Below, in pieces: positions 10,274-20,905 of a DNA stretch of 64,000 nucleotides. The notes under the pieces were generated by a model. The model ran no database searches. It saw only the letters and a program-made list of their open reading frames with translations, and had not been told where the DNA came from. Position numbers and translations under genes: made by a program. This stretch comes from Eunapius fragilis (taxonomy: Eukaryota; Porifera; Demospongiae; Spongillida; Spongillidae), in the NCBI GenBank assembly GCA_963681505.1, contig OY811982.1, forward strand, positions 7,325,272 through 7,389,271. The letters are read 5' to 3'. Numbering within the stretch: the stretch's first letter is position 1; each line of letters starts with the position of its first letter.

Positions 10274-13200
10274 ATGAGTCTGCATGCCTCGGAAATGAGG
10301 TTGGAATGTTTAATGTTGCACATGTCTTGGCACCATGTAGCCACTCTACTTGAAGACCTCAAGGTGGATTTGAAGAATAAGCCACTGGCTGTTTCTTTCA
10401 CGTACAAGCATGTGGGGATTGATGTGGTACTAGCCAGCCCTAACATTGAGCCCCTTTCACAGTGTTACCTTCCACCACGTCCACGTTTCTTTCGCAGGCC
10501 CTCGTTATCTGTTCAAGAGTGCGCCTTCCTTCGTGCACAGCCCCCTCTGTTCGGTGCTGTTGTACGACTATTGAAGAAGTGGCGAGCAAGTGCAGAGAAC
10601 TGGCCTCGTCATAGCAAGCCACGTTCCTATTTACTGGAACTCATTGCATTAGCAGCAGTTCAGAAAGTCAATGCCTCGCAGTTATCTGAAGAAAATGTCC
10701 GCAGTGGCTTCGTCACTTCACTGGAGTTGCTGCTGCAAGTAATCAGTGGCAACCTGAAGCTGTACTGGGTTGACAACTACCCTGAATATAGCATCCAGTT
10801 TGAGAACCATGATGGGCCAATCGTGATGGATCCCTTCGATCCCACTAACAACTTGGCTGGGCTTCTTCAGATCCAGGATTGGCGTCCCCTCAGCCAGCTG
10901 GCTGAGCAGACCCTCATTGCCATAAGAGATCACAACCTCGTGCAGAGAGTCATCCATATTACACCAACTGCTGAGCAAAGTGTGTCTGCTATCTCTCCCA
11001 AGTACAGGTTTTCGTGCCTCATTCTCAGAGCAGAGCAGTTTATAATCTCTGGCAATCTGGAGGAAGCACTGGATGCCCTGGCAGCTGCATCACAGATTGA
11101 CACCTCAAACATAAAACTGCAAGGCATGTGGTATTTTTGCATCACACAGCTGTTTGCCGAAGAATGTGCTGACGCAAAACAATCATTGACGGAAGCTGAG
11201 TTGCTTTTGAGATTGAAGGATGCTGTTGTGGACACACTACAAGTGTCAAAATTTGGGAAGGAAGTGAAGAAAGTGATTGCCCAACCAGTGAAAGCACCTG
11301 ATTACATCACCAAGAACATTGGTGCATGCGAGGAGATGGACATTCCATTCTCAACTTACATGAGTTCACGTGATGAGGCTGATAGCGACTCCTCAGAAAT
11401 GGATGACATCCCGCGGATGGTGAAGCTGTTCCCTGAGCCCAGTGAGGACGAGCTCTACACTCCACAAATCACCAGTGTAGTCTGGAAATCAGCTCTTAAG
11501 GATGGAAACTACACTGCATGGCTAATGTTGAAGCAACTGACCGATCAGATGCCTTCAAAAGAGCAGCGAGATATGTACACAAGGGCTAGTCTGCAGTGTG
11601 TGTTGGCACATGATGCACTTTGTGTGGGTAAGGATGTTATTGGCCTTGACCGTATGACAGATTCCATCCTGGCAATAGCTCAAACTGCTCAGCTTCATGC
11701 GTTACATGCCCTCGCCCTTGCTGCTGCTAAACGTGTGTTGAGAGAAGTTTCATCAGAGATGCAGGTCTTACCTCACTGTGGCCTCAGTCTTCAAGTGGCA
11801 GCCAGCATTGTCCAAGTGCACGTGTATGTGATGATGAAGGCATGGGCCAAGGTTAGGGAAGCTCTGAAGCCTCTATTGAAGCAAGATGACTTGTGTAATC
11901 GAGCTGATGTTTGTTACCTAATTGGGGGTAGCTTGATTTGGACAGGTGATCTAGATGCAGCTATGTTGTGGCACGAACGAGGCATCACAGCCGACCCCAC
12001 TTTCTGTTTTAATCTGTTTACACTGGGGTTTGCAATGATTCACTCAAAGTCGACAAACAAAGCTGACCCAGAGCAAAAGTTGCTTATCATGAAGACTGCA
12101 GAGAAGCACTTATGGCAGTACATCAAGCAAGGGGTGCCAGAAGACAAAAAGCGCTGTGATGCAATGTATGAGCTGGTCTACGTGGCTGTGTTTTCATCAC
12201 AATTTCAGGAGGCTCACCGCATATTGGAGATGGCAATTGAGGCAGATATCAGGCGCACTCAGATCTACAACCAACCCAGCAACAATGGTACTAAGAAGGA
12301 TCTGCTGGTGGCTGCAATCCAAATGGAGCAGTTAGCAATGGTGAATGGAGCTACATGTATGCAAAATGATTATCAAGGGATAAATCTATTTTATGACACT
12401 GTACGAACAAAACTGGGTGGAAATCCACTCCTGATTGATGTCGATATTGCGACGCACCTGAAGAATGTGTCGATTTTAGGCCTGGATACTGCGAGGGATA
12501 ACGTTTCTCAGATAATGGCCACATCTTTTTGGAATGGTGACAAATCTAATTCTGAATTAGCTGCTAAAATACTAAAGAAACTGACACAATGTAAAGACAG
12601 TGGTGATAGTGTTTGCAGGGAAGATGATGTGAATGAAGAGCAGGGGGAGAAGAAGAAGGGCATGCAATATATTGTGGTGGACTGCGAAGGGTCTGGTGAA
12701 TTCCTTTCATTGGGGGAAGCACTCAGGAGTGATTGCATTGCCACTGGCACAGTGATTACAATGAAAGGAGGCACGTACAAGGAAAAGGTAGGCCTTTGCA
12801 TTAAGCACGAACACCTCACCATAAGAGCAGCGAACAGTAAAGAGAAGGTCATTATAAAGTCGTATTCTGGAATCCTAGTGGAGGCCAACCATGTGACTCT
12901 GTCAGGGTTATCAGTGGACCTTTTGAGTCCCAAGGGTTACGATGGTGTTGGAGAATTGGATGGTCACGCCATCCATGTACGAGCAGGCACAGCTGTGGTG
13001 CTGGAAAACTGCAGTGCTAATAGTGCAATAAGTGCAGCAATCGGTATAGGGGACGTAGTGCAGTCTACTGAGATCGAGGTCACAATGGTGATGTGTAACG
13101 CAAAATCAAGTGTTGGCAATGCAATTATTTGTGCGGGTTCCCACACCAAGGTGCAGCTGCAGCAGTGCAATGGCACTCACTCCAATAACGGGCTTGAGGT

Positions 13201-14743
13201 GCGAATGGGTGCCACAGCTCATGTGAGAAGATCAAACTTTTCTAGCAACAGGAATTCTGGCATGCTTGTATGGCAACATGCAAGTCCAGAAACAGTTGTT
13301 GGACCAGATAACATCATCCAGGACAATAAAGGTTCAGGAGCCCTGTTGGCATCACGGGGCATCATCTTTCATCATAACAAGGTCACTGGGAATAAGCTTT
13401 TTGGGGTCTCTGTCCAGCCTGATCCCGCCCTAGGTTTCAAAGATGTCGAGGTCAAGGTAGAAGACTGTGAACTCTTTCAGAATGGCTTAGGCGGAGTCCA
13501 GTTTTACGGGGAAACGTGTGGTGTCATCTCTGGTTGCCATATAAAAGAGAACAATCACTGTGGCATCATGGTGGGCATGGGTGTGGAGAAGTTGAGCATT
13601 GCAGGAAACCGAATACAAGGTAATTACTCCCTGCAAGAAACTGGCATTATGATGCTGGGCAGGGCAAAAGTGGGAGACGATAACAAGTTCAGCAACAATA
13701 GGATGACTCCTCAAAAGGCAGAAGAGTATATGAAGACAATGCAGAAATTAGGGTTAATCGATGCAAAAACAGAAATGGCAAATGAGTTCATCAAGTTGAA
13801 TCAACACCATCAAGGAAGACATGCAGGTCAGAGGCGACGTGAGATTTTAGTGTGTAAACAGATGGCTCCTCACCTGTTTGGACGACTTCAGTGTGCCAAG
13901 TGTGGTGCTGAAGGTGGGCCTCACAAGAAGATGGTGCCTTGTGTCAAATGCAATGAAGTGGTGTACTGCTCCACAAAATGCCTCGAAGCAGATGCCAATC
14001 GGCATCAAGAGTCTTGTGATCCAGTGCTGTTCTATGAGACTGCAGATGGAAAGGAGATAAGCATTGATGCAGAACACCTGCAGCATATGCAAGCACAGCG
14101 AGAGAATGCAGGCATGGTGTGTGCTTACTGCAAAGCCATCGCAATCAGAGAGTATTTCAAGAAGTGTGCCAAATGCAGACATGCTGCCTACTGTTCAAAA
14201 GAATGTCAGATAAAGCATTGGCCTGTCCACAAAACTGTGTGCAAGAGTGCAGCCAAGGAATCTTGTAGCCAGAAGACGAAGGCTGGAGCTTCCTCTATTG
14301 TCACCGTGAAAGCCACCACTCAGAATCCATTCAAAGCCGAGTGCACATCCATGAGTGGCACAGTCCTGAGCATTAATAAATATATGGGTCCTGATGGCAG
14401 TGTGGTGAACAGGATTGGGGACCCAGTGGGCGTGTTTCAGTTGTCAAGTGATGCAGTGCCAATGGTCATCAAGATACAAGGGAGCGAGGATGGCCTCATC
14501 AAGAAAAATACCCACCTAATGTTTTATAACGAGAATAGGAGTGTGAGTGGGTGGATTCAAGCTGCCATGAACACCACAGGGGAGTTTAAGGATGCTTACA
14601 CCCTTATATGTGACACAATCATGCAGCGTGGGGATGCAGGTCGGTTGGGTGGCAAGAAGGGCTATTTCCAGGCACTGGTTCAGAGGAACATGGAGGTGAA
14701 GGTGAATTGTGGGAATCTGGTTGCTGAGAATATTGAGTGGTGA
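10274..14743 (+). CDS. copy A 3' ORF: OAS C-terminal remnant, TPR-like, beta-helix, two MYND fingers
   Basis: About 1,489 codons open from ATG 10274; a longer version would need a GTG start at 10223. The first about 20 residues come from the frame-shifted junction and have no counterpart in copy B. It keeps the third OAS aspartate (GIDVVLASP, Asp about 50) and the full OAS1 C-terminal domain (to about 10,920, DPFDPTNNLAG and DWRPLSQLAEQ), but lacks the GS and first two catalytic Asp residues, so it cannot be a conventional nucleotidyltransferase. Then follow TPR-like helices, a beta-helix (about 12,662-13,700), two MYND fingers (13,892-14,017 and 14,120-14,242) and the conserved C-terminus ending ENIEW. 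Whether it is translated is unknown. Confidence 0.65.
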   Translation: MSLHASEMRLECLMLHMSWHHVATLLEDLKVDLKNKPLAVSFTYKHVGIDVVLASPNIEPLSQCYLPPRPRFFRRPSLSVQECAFLRAQPPLFGAVVRLLKKWRASAENWPRHSKPRSYLLELIALAAVQKVNASQLSEENVRSGFVTSLELLLQVISGNLKLYWVDNYPEYSIQFENHDGPIVMDPFDPTNNLAGLLQIQDWRPLSQLAEQTLIAIRDHNLVQRVIHITPTAEQSVSAISPKYRFSCLILRAEQFIISGNLEEALDALAAASQIDTSNIKLQGMWYFCITQLFAEECADAKQSLTEAELLLRLKDAVVDTLQVSKFGKEVKKVIAQPVKAPDYITKNIGACEEMDIPFSTYMSSRDEADSDSSEMDDIPRMVKLFPEPSEDELYTPQITSVVWKSALKDGNYTAWLMLKQLTDQMPSKEQRDMYTRASLQCVLAHDALCVGKDVIGLDRMTDSILAIAQTAQLHALHALALAAAKRVLREVSSEMQVLPHCGLSLQVAASIVQVHVYVMMKAWAKVREALKPLLKQDDLCNRADVCYLIGGSLIWTGDLDAAMLWHERGITADPTFCFNLFTLGFAMIHSKSTNKADPEQKLLIMKTAEKHLWQYIKQGVPEDKKRCDAMYELVYVAVFSSQFQEAHRILEMAIEADIRRTQIYNQPSNNGTKKDLLVAAIQMEQLAMVNGATCMQNDYQGINLFYDTVRTKLGGNPLLIDVDIATHLKNVSILGLDTARDNVSQIMATSFWNGDKSNSELAAKILKKLTQCKDSGDSVCREDDVNEEQGEKKKGMQYIVVDCEGSGEFLSLGEALRSDCIATGTVITMKGGTYKEKVGLCIKHEHLTIRAANSKEKVIIKSYSGILVEANHVTLSGLSVDLLSPKGYDGVGELDGHAIHVRAGTAVVLENCSANSAISAAIGIGDVVQSTEIEVTMVMCNAKSSVGNAIICAGSHTKVQLQQCNGTHSNNGLEVRMGATAHVRRSNFSSNRNSGMLVWQHASPETVVGPDNIIQDNKGSGALLASRGIIFHHNKVTGNKLFGVSVQPDPALGFKDVEVKVEDCELFQNGLGGVQFYGETCGVISGCHIKENNHCGIMVGMGVEKLSIAGNRIQGNYSLQETGIMMLGRAKVGDDNKFSNNRMTPQKAEEYMKTMQKLGLIDAKTEMANEFIKLNQHHQGRHAGQRRREILVCKQMAPHLFGRLQCAKCGAEGGPHKKMVPCVKCNEVVYCSTKCLEADANRHQESCDPVLFYETADGKEISIDAEHLQHMQAQRENAGMVCAYCKAIAIREYFKKCAKCRHAAYCSKECQIKHWPVHKTVCKSAAKESCSQKTKAGASSIVTVKATTQNPFKAECTSMSGTVLSINKYMGPDGSVVNRIGDPVGVFQLSSDAVPMVIKIQGSEDGLIKKNTHLMFYNENRSVSGWIQAAMNTTGEFKDAYTLICDTIMQRGDAGRLGGKKGYFQALVQRNMEVKVNCGNLVAENIEW

Positions 14744-16850
14744 GAGCTCAGGTGAGATGGTGCTATGAGCATGGTAGTGTTATTAGCAAGCTGGTCCCCT
14801 AATGTCCAAATGCAGAAGTGTGCTATTTACAACTTGTGCACTTTGTTAAGGTCATGCATGTCCAGATGTGGCCCATATCTTGCTTTTTATTCAAATTGAA
14901 ATTTAAACAGTATAAAACTGTTCAGATTATAATATAATGATGCAAGCCATCCTATCACTATATTCAAGACACTTTTTAAATTTTACATGTACCATCATGC
15001 TCAATTTATTGCTCTAAATATTAAAATTATATGTAGCTGGTCAATATGTGCTCACGAACACGTGTTAAAGCCTATATGTAACAAAAGTAACACTGCAGTT
15101 CTCTACCCTTCCACTTTTTAGTTACATTTGCCCCCTGGAGGCAAATGAAACTAAAAGGTAGAAGGGTGTGAGGGTGCTGTTTCCCCCTGGGGGTACCTCA
15201 GTGTAACCAAAGTAACTAATTTCATAGCATTAATTGATGCCAAATGTGCTACTAGTTCAGTATACAATGTATTACACAACGCTATAGGGTACAGTTTGTT
15301 GGCCTTCGTAAGTAGTTTAGTCCTTCGGAAGTCAATTTTTGTTTAAAAAATTTTGATTTGTTGTACGGCACCAAAAGCTTCTGGTGGCCCCTCCCCCCCC
15401 TTGCCCCATCGAGAGAATGCCTTCCCCTCAATTAACGTGATATGGGGACATCATTCTATTAGTAATTCCAACTGTTGCTTGAAGATCCATAATAAACACC
15501 CATCTATAAATCAAATCATTTTTCCACCTTGGTACATGTATACAAAAATATGCATGTACATGAATATGCATGCTCTCTCAATCCTTTAGTATGCACTTAC
15601 ATGTATTGCATGTACACTATACTTGTATTTGCCTGTGAACATGTGCATCCTTATTAGTGAGGTGTCCAGCAAATTACCTCTCTCTTCTCCCGTACCTAAC
15701 ACCATAACTTTCTCACATCAGCAGTGATGGTAATGGGCTCCCTTGCAAAACTTCAAAGATCCTCTGGTTGAAAGTACATCAGCTAGTAGTGCTGTGTGTG
15801 CTAATTGTTTTTATGAACATGTATTGTGTGGAACATATTACTTTGGAATGATATTGACTAAGTTCGTACTTGCACGCACGCACGCACATGCACACACACA
15901 CACACACACACACATGTACACACACATACGTGCTGCCCTGCATGGGCGCCCCCAGCTTTTCTAGAAGGAGGGGGCCAGAGGTGAGGGGGAGGAAGCGCCA
16001 ATTATATGGAGGTGGGGGGGGGGGGGGGGGGGGGGGGGGAAGGGAAGGCGCACGTATGTTGAAATACTGGGACAGGCTTAAATAATTTAACATGCATTTA
16101 TTAATAGGGGGTCAGGGGTGTGATGCCACTGAGTCTCAAGGGGGCGGGGGGTGGGGCGCCATGGTCCTTTCTTATAGCTTGACCATTTGAAAAATTGTGT
16201 AACCTCTTCATCTGCCTCCCTTCACCATCCATCTCTTTCTCAATGCTTACCATGTTTTCTCCCTTAACCCTATCTCTGTGCAGTGAGCACAATTAATAGA
16301 TCATATTCCAAGGGCATTAAAATAGGACTGACTACTTTTATGCACATGCATGTACTGGACACAGTAATAATACATATTACATGCTGCACTGTAGACGTGG
16401 AAGCCATTCCAAAAGCGCATGCAGCTGTAATTGAATTAAAAATCACTTCAAAGTTAAAGAACTGCTTATGACTTTGCAATAACTGCACTGAGAATTGCAT
16501 ACAGGTTGTGAATAGACAAAGTTCAAGCAGAGAATGAGATGGAGGTGCAGAGGTGTCATGTCCACATAGGATTGGTCCTCATCATTTGCACAGCTTATAA
16601 ATTTATTGATAGTCAATGGGCTTTATCTGTGAAGGTATACACACTAACAAGAACACTCTGTTATTCTGCTTGTGGCATCAAAAGATTGTGGTGAGTGCTC
16701 CACCTACACCACCCTAGATATCCTCTGGACTGGGAATGAGTGAATGCCTAAATAACGTTTGAAGCAAACTAACACAGTTATCGAATCATGCTCCAATGCA
16801 CTTTGCACCACATGTAAGCAAGTTGCACATACGTGGCCCGGTAGGTCGCG
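14744..16850. other. copy A 3' flank, no further gene
   Basis: Homologous to the copy B 3' flank up to about 16,265. It contains a small hairpin at 15,103-15,168 (CCTTCCACTTTTTAGTTACA paired with CTAAAAGGTAGAAGGGTG around CCCCCTGGAGG), a CA microsatellite near 15,880-15,925 and a poly-G insertion-like stretch at 15,945-16,160 beginning GGGCGCCCCCAGC. The poly-G stretch is not matched in copy B and looks like a separate insertion. Confidence 0.6.
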
Positions 16851-16854
16851 GGTA

Positions 16855-17062
16855 CGAGCAGCGGTTTGAGGGCAAAAATGCATACGAGCAACGGTCTGAG
16901 AGCAAAATTGCGTACGGTCTGAGAGCAAAGTTGCGTACGGTCTGAGAGCAAAATTGCGTACGGTCTGAGAGCAAAATTGCGTACGGTCTGAGAGCAAAAT
17001 TGCGTACGGTCCGAGAGCAAAAACGCGCAGGAGCTGAGAGCGTATACGTACGAGCTGAGAGC
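16855..17062. repeat. 23-bp tandem repeat, GTACGGTCTGAGAGC unit
   Basis: About eight copies of a 23-bp unit made of GTACGGTCTGAGAGC and AAAATTGC, with the outermost copies degenerate (GTACGAGCTGAGAGC). The homogeneous central copies suggest recent expansion. The minus-strand frames across it are periodic translations and not genes. Confidence 0.9.
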
Positions 17063-17283
17063 AGTTGTTTACATACATATGGATTTAGGCATTACGCCTT
17101 TTTTTTTTCTTTAAAAAAAAGGCTTCCAGATGCATCGCTAGCGTCATCCGTTTGTAACTTTTCCAAGGGCTGTTAACGTGTCCAAGGCTAGGGCTGTTAA
17201 CATCTTGAGGCAGCGCAAGGCAGCTATTCTCGATCCCTGATTGCGCACCGGTGTGTAACTGTGTGTGGGCATGAGTGTCTTGT

Positions 17284-17284
<1 letters not shown>

Positions 17285-17344
<60 letters not shown>

Positions 17345-17345
17345 C
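17285..17345. repeat. (TG)n microsatellite
   Basis: An uninterrupted TG run ending in a GCGCGTGCGTGTG transition, between the 23-bp tandem array and the Mutator-like element. Confidence 0.95.
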
Positions 17346-17720
17346 GTGTGCGATTCCTTTTACATCGTGATGTGTATCTCTTTATTTGTCATACACTGGT
17401 AAAGTTAAGAGCAGTCTTGGGAGATTTACCAAAAGCACGGTGCGTTATGTAAATTAAGTTTTAACTTATCTTCAGAGCTGTGATCTCATCTTATTTGTGT
17501 ATGTTCTAGGCGCTAAAGAAGTAGTCTCGTCCCCAGACCCAGATTCCCAACAGCTGCGGGTGGATTGACATCACCGCTACGTGGAAAGTGGGTCTGGGAA
17601 ATAAGAACGACGCACTTGTTCCGAGCGTCCTTCAATGTTTATGTCCAAAAATAGTACGGCAATCTAAATTTAGAACTAATCTCGCACAATTAGACCGCAA
17701 TAAGCGCTATCATTTCCCCA

Positions 17721-18578
17721 TGATATTACCATAGATAGTTTAGAGATGGATTGGAAGCACGGTTAATTGTCACGAATTATCACCTACACTCCGTGATCTG
17801 CTGGTATGCTATGAGCATAGATAGTTGCGTGTACTTCAGATACTAAATCTATGGCTGAGGCAATGACAAAACCCGACGAAATACTGAAAAGAGCTAGCTC
17901 TGTTGATAATGTGTTAGCTGACGATGGCTTTATGATTCAGACTCCATCGTCGAGAAGCGCTGTTGAAAATTAAAAACCTCGTACATAAATCACAAAAATC
18001 CGCGTTGTTTGAGGCAGCGTATTAAGAAAACCAAGTATTATATTCAAAATACTAAAAAAGTCCCTCCTGGAGCTTTCACTGAACACTTAGGATTGGTTCG
18101 TAGAATTACAAAACCACTGAGGATGGCTCGTAAACAGGTACATGCACGAGGTATACTAATTTATGCCCTCAACTACTATATGACGGTGTTACACACGATC
18201 GGATGAAGATAAAACAAAACTAAAAAAAATCCCTCCTAGAGAAATGACCTCTATAAGCATAGAAAACATAATAAACCTTTGGAGACTCACCCGTTTCTCA
18301 CAAAAGGTACATAGGCACACAACAGTGGTGAAATTATCGGTACGAAGCGCGCGTAGTACGAACAGTGGCTATTTTAAGGTCAATACCTTACAGAACACTT
18401 AACGTTCAAATAGGCGATGAGGAATGTCCACCAAAAATCAGTATGGCACAGTTTGACGACTTTTGCCTCGATTTGCCCTCTAGAAAGGTGTGATTCGCGC
18501 GATCACGGAGTGCGCGCGTAGTCTTAATGGCTCACGTGATGCGCTTCCAATCCATCTCTAAACTATCTATGATATTAC
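17721..18578. mobile_element. nested inverted-repeat element
   Basis: The arm 17721-17760 (containing AGATAGTTTAGAGATGGATT) is mirrored at 18,539-18,578 (AATCCATCTCTAAACTATCT), and a second paired patch (ACTCCGTGATC and GATCACGGAGT) lies just inside. Short frames such as the one at 18,009-18,206 and the broken frame from about 17,852 (MAEAMTKPDEI then DDGF) may be transposase debris, but I cannot assign a family. Confidence 0.6.
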
Positions 18579-18939
18579 TATGCGTGTTATCTATCGTTGC
18601 AACTTGCAAGATATGCTTTTGGCCGTGCTGCTTCGGAGGACTGGGTGTGCTCTTCTCTCCCTTTTTCAGGCAGGGTATTACAGAACTAGCTTGTAAGCAA
18701 GGCCGATGAAGTGAAAGAGTTCTCGGAAGGTTACGCCTGTATTAGCTGTTTTCGAGCAGTCAGCAGATATGTAATGCAAATATCAGCTTGTGAACAAGCT
18801 TTCTGTATCACAGCCCGTGGAAGTGTTTGGAGAAGACAGCTGAAACAGTGTGTTACTTTAACCCTTTCCAACTCCTCCAAGTGCAATAACGAACAGCTCC
18901 ATGACAACATTTTATTACCTCTATGCATAACCCACACAT

Positions 18940-18946
18940 TCACACA

Positions 18947-19010
<64 letters not shown>
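18940..19010. repeat. (CA)n microsatellite
   Basis: A CACACA run of about 70 bases inside the Mutator-like element. Confidence 0.95.
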
Positions 19011-19013
<3 letters not shown>

Positions 19014-19227
19014 AGGCTGCACACATATTGTGCCTACACACAACATTTTCCTCCCTCTGATGCAGTCTGGGGATGTGATTCCTTAAATCCATATCAGGCT
19101 CAGGGACTGGTGTTATCTCTTCATGTGAAGCGGCCGACTAAATAGGATTACAGGATGGCACACTAAGCTTATAACCATAGCAGCACAACACACACTACCA
19201 TCTCGCTTAATACACCTTTCTCTCATA

Positions 19228-19490
19228 GGTTCAGGGGCAGATACAGGTTTTCCAAAAGGGGGGGTTGAGACCCGCGATACGAAATGCGGGGGGGGGGGGG
19301 GGGTGCTGTCCGCTTCAGGCCCGATACGAAAAGCGGGGGGGGGAGGGGTCAGCGCTTCAGGCCCGATACAAAAAGCGGGGAAGGGGGAGGGGCTGTTTAG
19401 CAGAAGAGGGGGCGTTACCATATATGAAAGGGGGGGTTGCAACCCCCAAAACCCCCCCCCCCCCCCCCCCCCCTGGATCCGCCTCTGAGG
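19228..19490. mobile_element. poly-G MITE with GGGGCAGATACAG and CTGGATCCGCCTC ends
   Basis: The left end GGGGCAGATACAGG with a poly-G run and the right end of poly-C plus CTGGATCCGCCTC are imperfect inverted repeats. Between them are three copies of a unit containing CAGGCCCGATACGAAAAGCGG. It belongs to the poly-G MITE family also at 20,530-20,905, 7,812 and 55,065. Confidence 0.65.
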
Positions 19491-19737
19491 TTCCATCTGC
19501 TTCACTGCTCGCTTGGAAAGCTGTGAACATTTCTTAATTCATTCCATAGAGGGTTGTGATAGGCAGGGTGAATTCCTTGGGTGTGGCCAGTCCATAGGTC
19601 TGCTGAGATCACTCCAGTTCCGGGCATTCCTCAGGGGAGAAAATGGCCATGTATCGTATTAACCAGTCACATGGGTGCAAACCACTGACATGTGACCATT
19701 TATATGGTGCAAAGTATGGCACCGAAGGCACCCTTCT

Positions 19738-19900
19738 CCACGTTGTGCGCCCACAATGGCATCCTTGTCCACGTTGTGCGCCCACAATGGCTGTCCACGT
19801 TGTGCGCCCACAATGGCATCCTTGTCCACGTTTTGCGCCCACAATGGCTGTCCACGTTGTGCGCCCACAATGGCGCCCTTGTCCACGTTGTGCGCCAGCC
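19738..19900. repeat. tandem repeat, CCACGTTGTGCGCCCACAAT unit
   Basis: Six copies of CCACGTTGTGCGCCCACAATGG-type units separated alternately by CATCCTTGT and CTGT, giving a higher-order period of about 57 bp. Frames on both strands (CAPTMAVHVVRPQW and similar) are repeat translations. Confidence 0.9.
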
Positions 19901-20529
19901 TAGCTCATCCTAGCCTTTGAACCGCACGCAAAAAAAACCTCCTCAATATGTGTATCTTGCTCGCACATTCCCACTTCGATGTCTAATTGAACCACACCTT
20001 CCACTTGAAATGCATGTATTGTTTAGGTTACGTCAGCGTCATTACGTATATACACATCCGTCTCAATGTTTTGGGACGCTCGGAACAAGTGCGTCGTTCT
20101 TATTTCCCAGACCCACTTTCCACGTAGCGGTGATGTAATCCACCCGCAGCTGTTGGGAATCTGGGTCTGGGGACGAGACTACTAAAGAAGGGAAATTTTA
20201 CTTTTAAATCAAGCATACTTTCATTTATTGTTTTGTCCCACTATTGATTGGGCCGAGGATCTTGTAACACTCAAGATTGAGATAATCAGCTTCAACCCAG
20301 AGCTCTCCAAGTCATAGGCAGCGCTGACGCTACGGCAAGTACGGCGAACGCCTTAGCACTTTTTATGAACAGTGCGCGCCGCCGTACCACTTTTTCTAAA
20401 CAGTAGTGGGTGTGGAAAATTCATGTGTAAGATCATTTCCCTTGTTACACCCCTGCTCATATATTGAAGACCCTCTTTCCAACCCCCCCCCCCCCCGGTC
20501 CGCCGTATCACTTTTTTTATTGCTCCGCC

Positions 20530-20905
20530 GCCAGCCCCGGATCCAGGATTTCGCTAAGGGGGGGGGGGGGGGGGGGGGGCGGTTTTACTGGAGGGGCGGC
20601 ACATTGGCAATGAATGCATGCGATGCCAGGGGCGGATACGAAAAGCGGGGGGGGGGGGATGCTGTCCTCTTTAGGCCCGATCCAAAAGCGGGGGGGGGGG
20701 GGGGGTACAGTCTGCTTCAGGTCCGATACGAAAAGTGTGTGTGTGTGTGGGGGGGGAGTGGCTGCTTGCCGTACGATGATTTATATCTTGGTTTGTGCGC
20801 GCGTGCGTCATAGTGCGTGGGGAATGGAGGGGGGGGGGGGGGGGGGGGGGGGGGCGGCATTTCGTATGAATGGGGGGGGGCGGCCGCCCCCCCCCCGAGC
20901 CTAGA
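20530..20905. mobile_element. poly-G MITE, second copy
   Basis: It starts with CCGGATCCAGGATTT and poly-G, contains three GATACGAAAAGCGG-like or GATCCAAAAGCGG units alternating with poly-G, and ends with poly-C and CCTAGAATCCGGGGC. It is the same family as 19,228-19,490. The glycine-rich frames are poly-G translations. Confidence 0.6.

Larger units (their letters stand above)
8158..14743 (+). pseudogene. copy A of the MYND/OAS/beta-helix giant gene: nonsense codon plus 764-bp deletion
   Basis: Aligned with copy B, this locus has two major lesions. A CGA codon (B, in CTGCAGCGAGCA) is TGA at 10165-10167. A 764-bp segment matching B 48,332-49,095 is absent, with the junction at 10,330-10,332 inside a 3-bp GCA microhomology. 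Because 764 is not a multiple of three, the downstream frame shifts. The deletion removes B residues about 728-981: most of the Sel1-type repeats and the nucleotidyltransferase GS and paired-Asp motifs. Everything else stays open, so inactivation is recent or the two halves are kept as separate products. Both readings are inference; transcript data would decide. Confidence 0.85.
8060..16265 (+). repeat. segmental duplication, copy A block
   Basis: Homology to 46,085-55,560 runs from about 70-100 bases before the start codon through the whole coding region and about 1.5 kb of 3' flank. Shared flank landmarks include AGTATGCACTTA-ATGTATTGCATGTACACTATAC, GAGGTGTCCAGCAA, CTCCCTTGCAAAA and CATATTACTTTGGAATGATAT. 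The last recognisable match is near the ATTGTGT and TCTCAATGCTTACCAT sequences at 16,190-16,255. Shared non-coding flank shows DNA-level duplication rather than retroposition of the pair. Confidence 0.88.
17522..20181. mobile_element. Mutator-like non-autonomous DNA transposon, 108-109 bp TIRs and 9-bp target duplication
   Basis: The left TIR 17522-17630 (TAGTCTCGTCCCCAGACCCA onward) is the reverse complement of 20074-20181 except for a one-base indel and few changes. Both ends are flanked by the same 9 bases, CTAAAGAAG, at 17513-17521 and 20182-20190. Long TIRs plus a 9-bp duplication are typical of the Mutator superfamily. No MULE transposase is visible. The interior holds a nested inverted-repeat element, a CA microsatellite, a poly-G MITE and a tandem array, so this is a deletion-derivative or filler-carrying copy. 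The boundaries are precise; the superfamily call rests on structure alone. Confidence 0.85.

Noticed and set aside
12508-12933. Serine/leucine-rich minus-strand frames within copies A and B
   Set aside because: They recur at the same places in both copies as antisense shadows of the coding strand.
16855-17062. 23-bp repeats considered as a CRISPR array
   Set aside because: The units abut with no unique spacers and the genome is eukaryotic; it is an ordinary tandem repeat.
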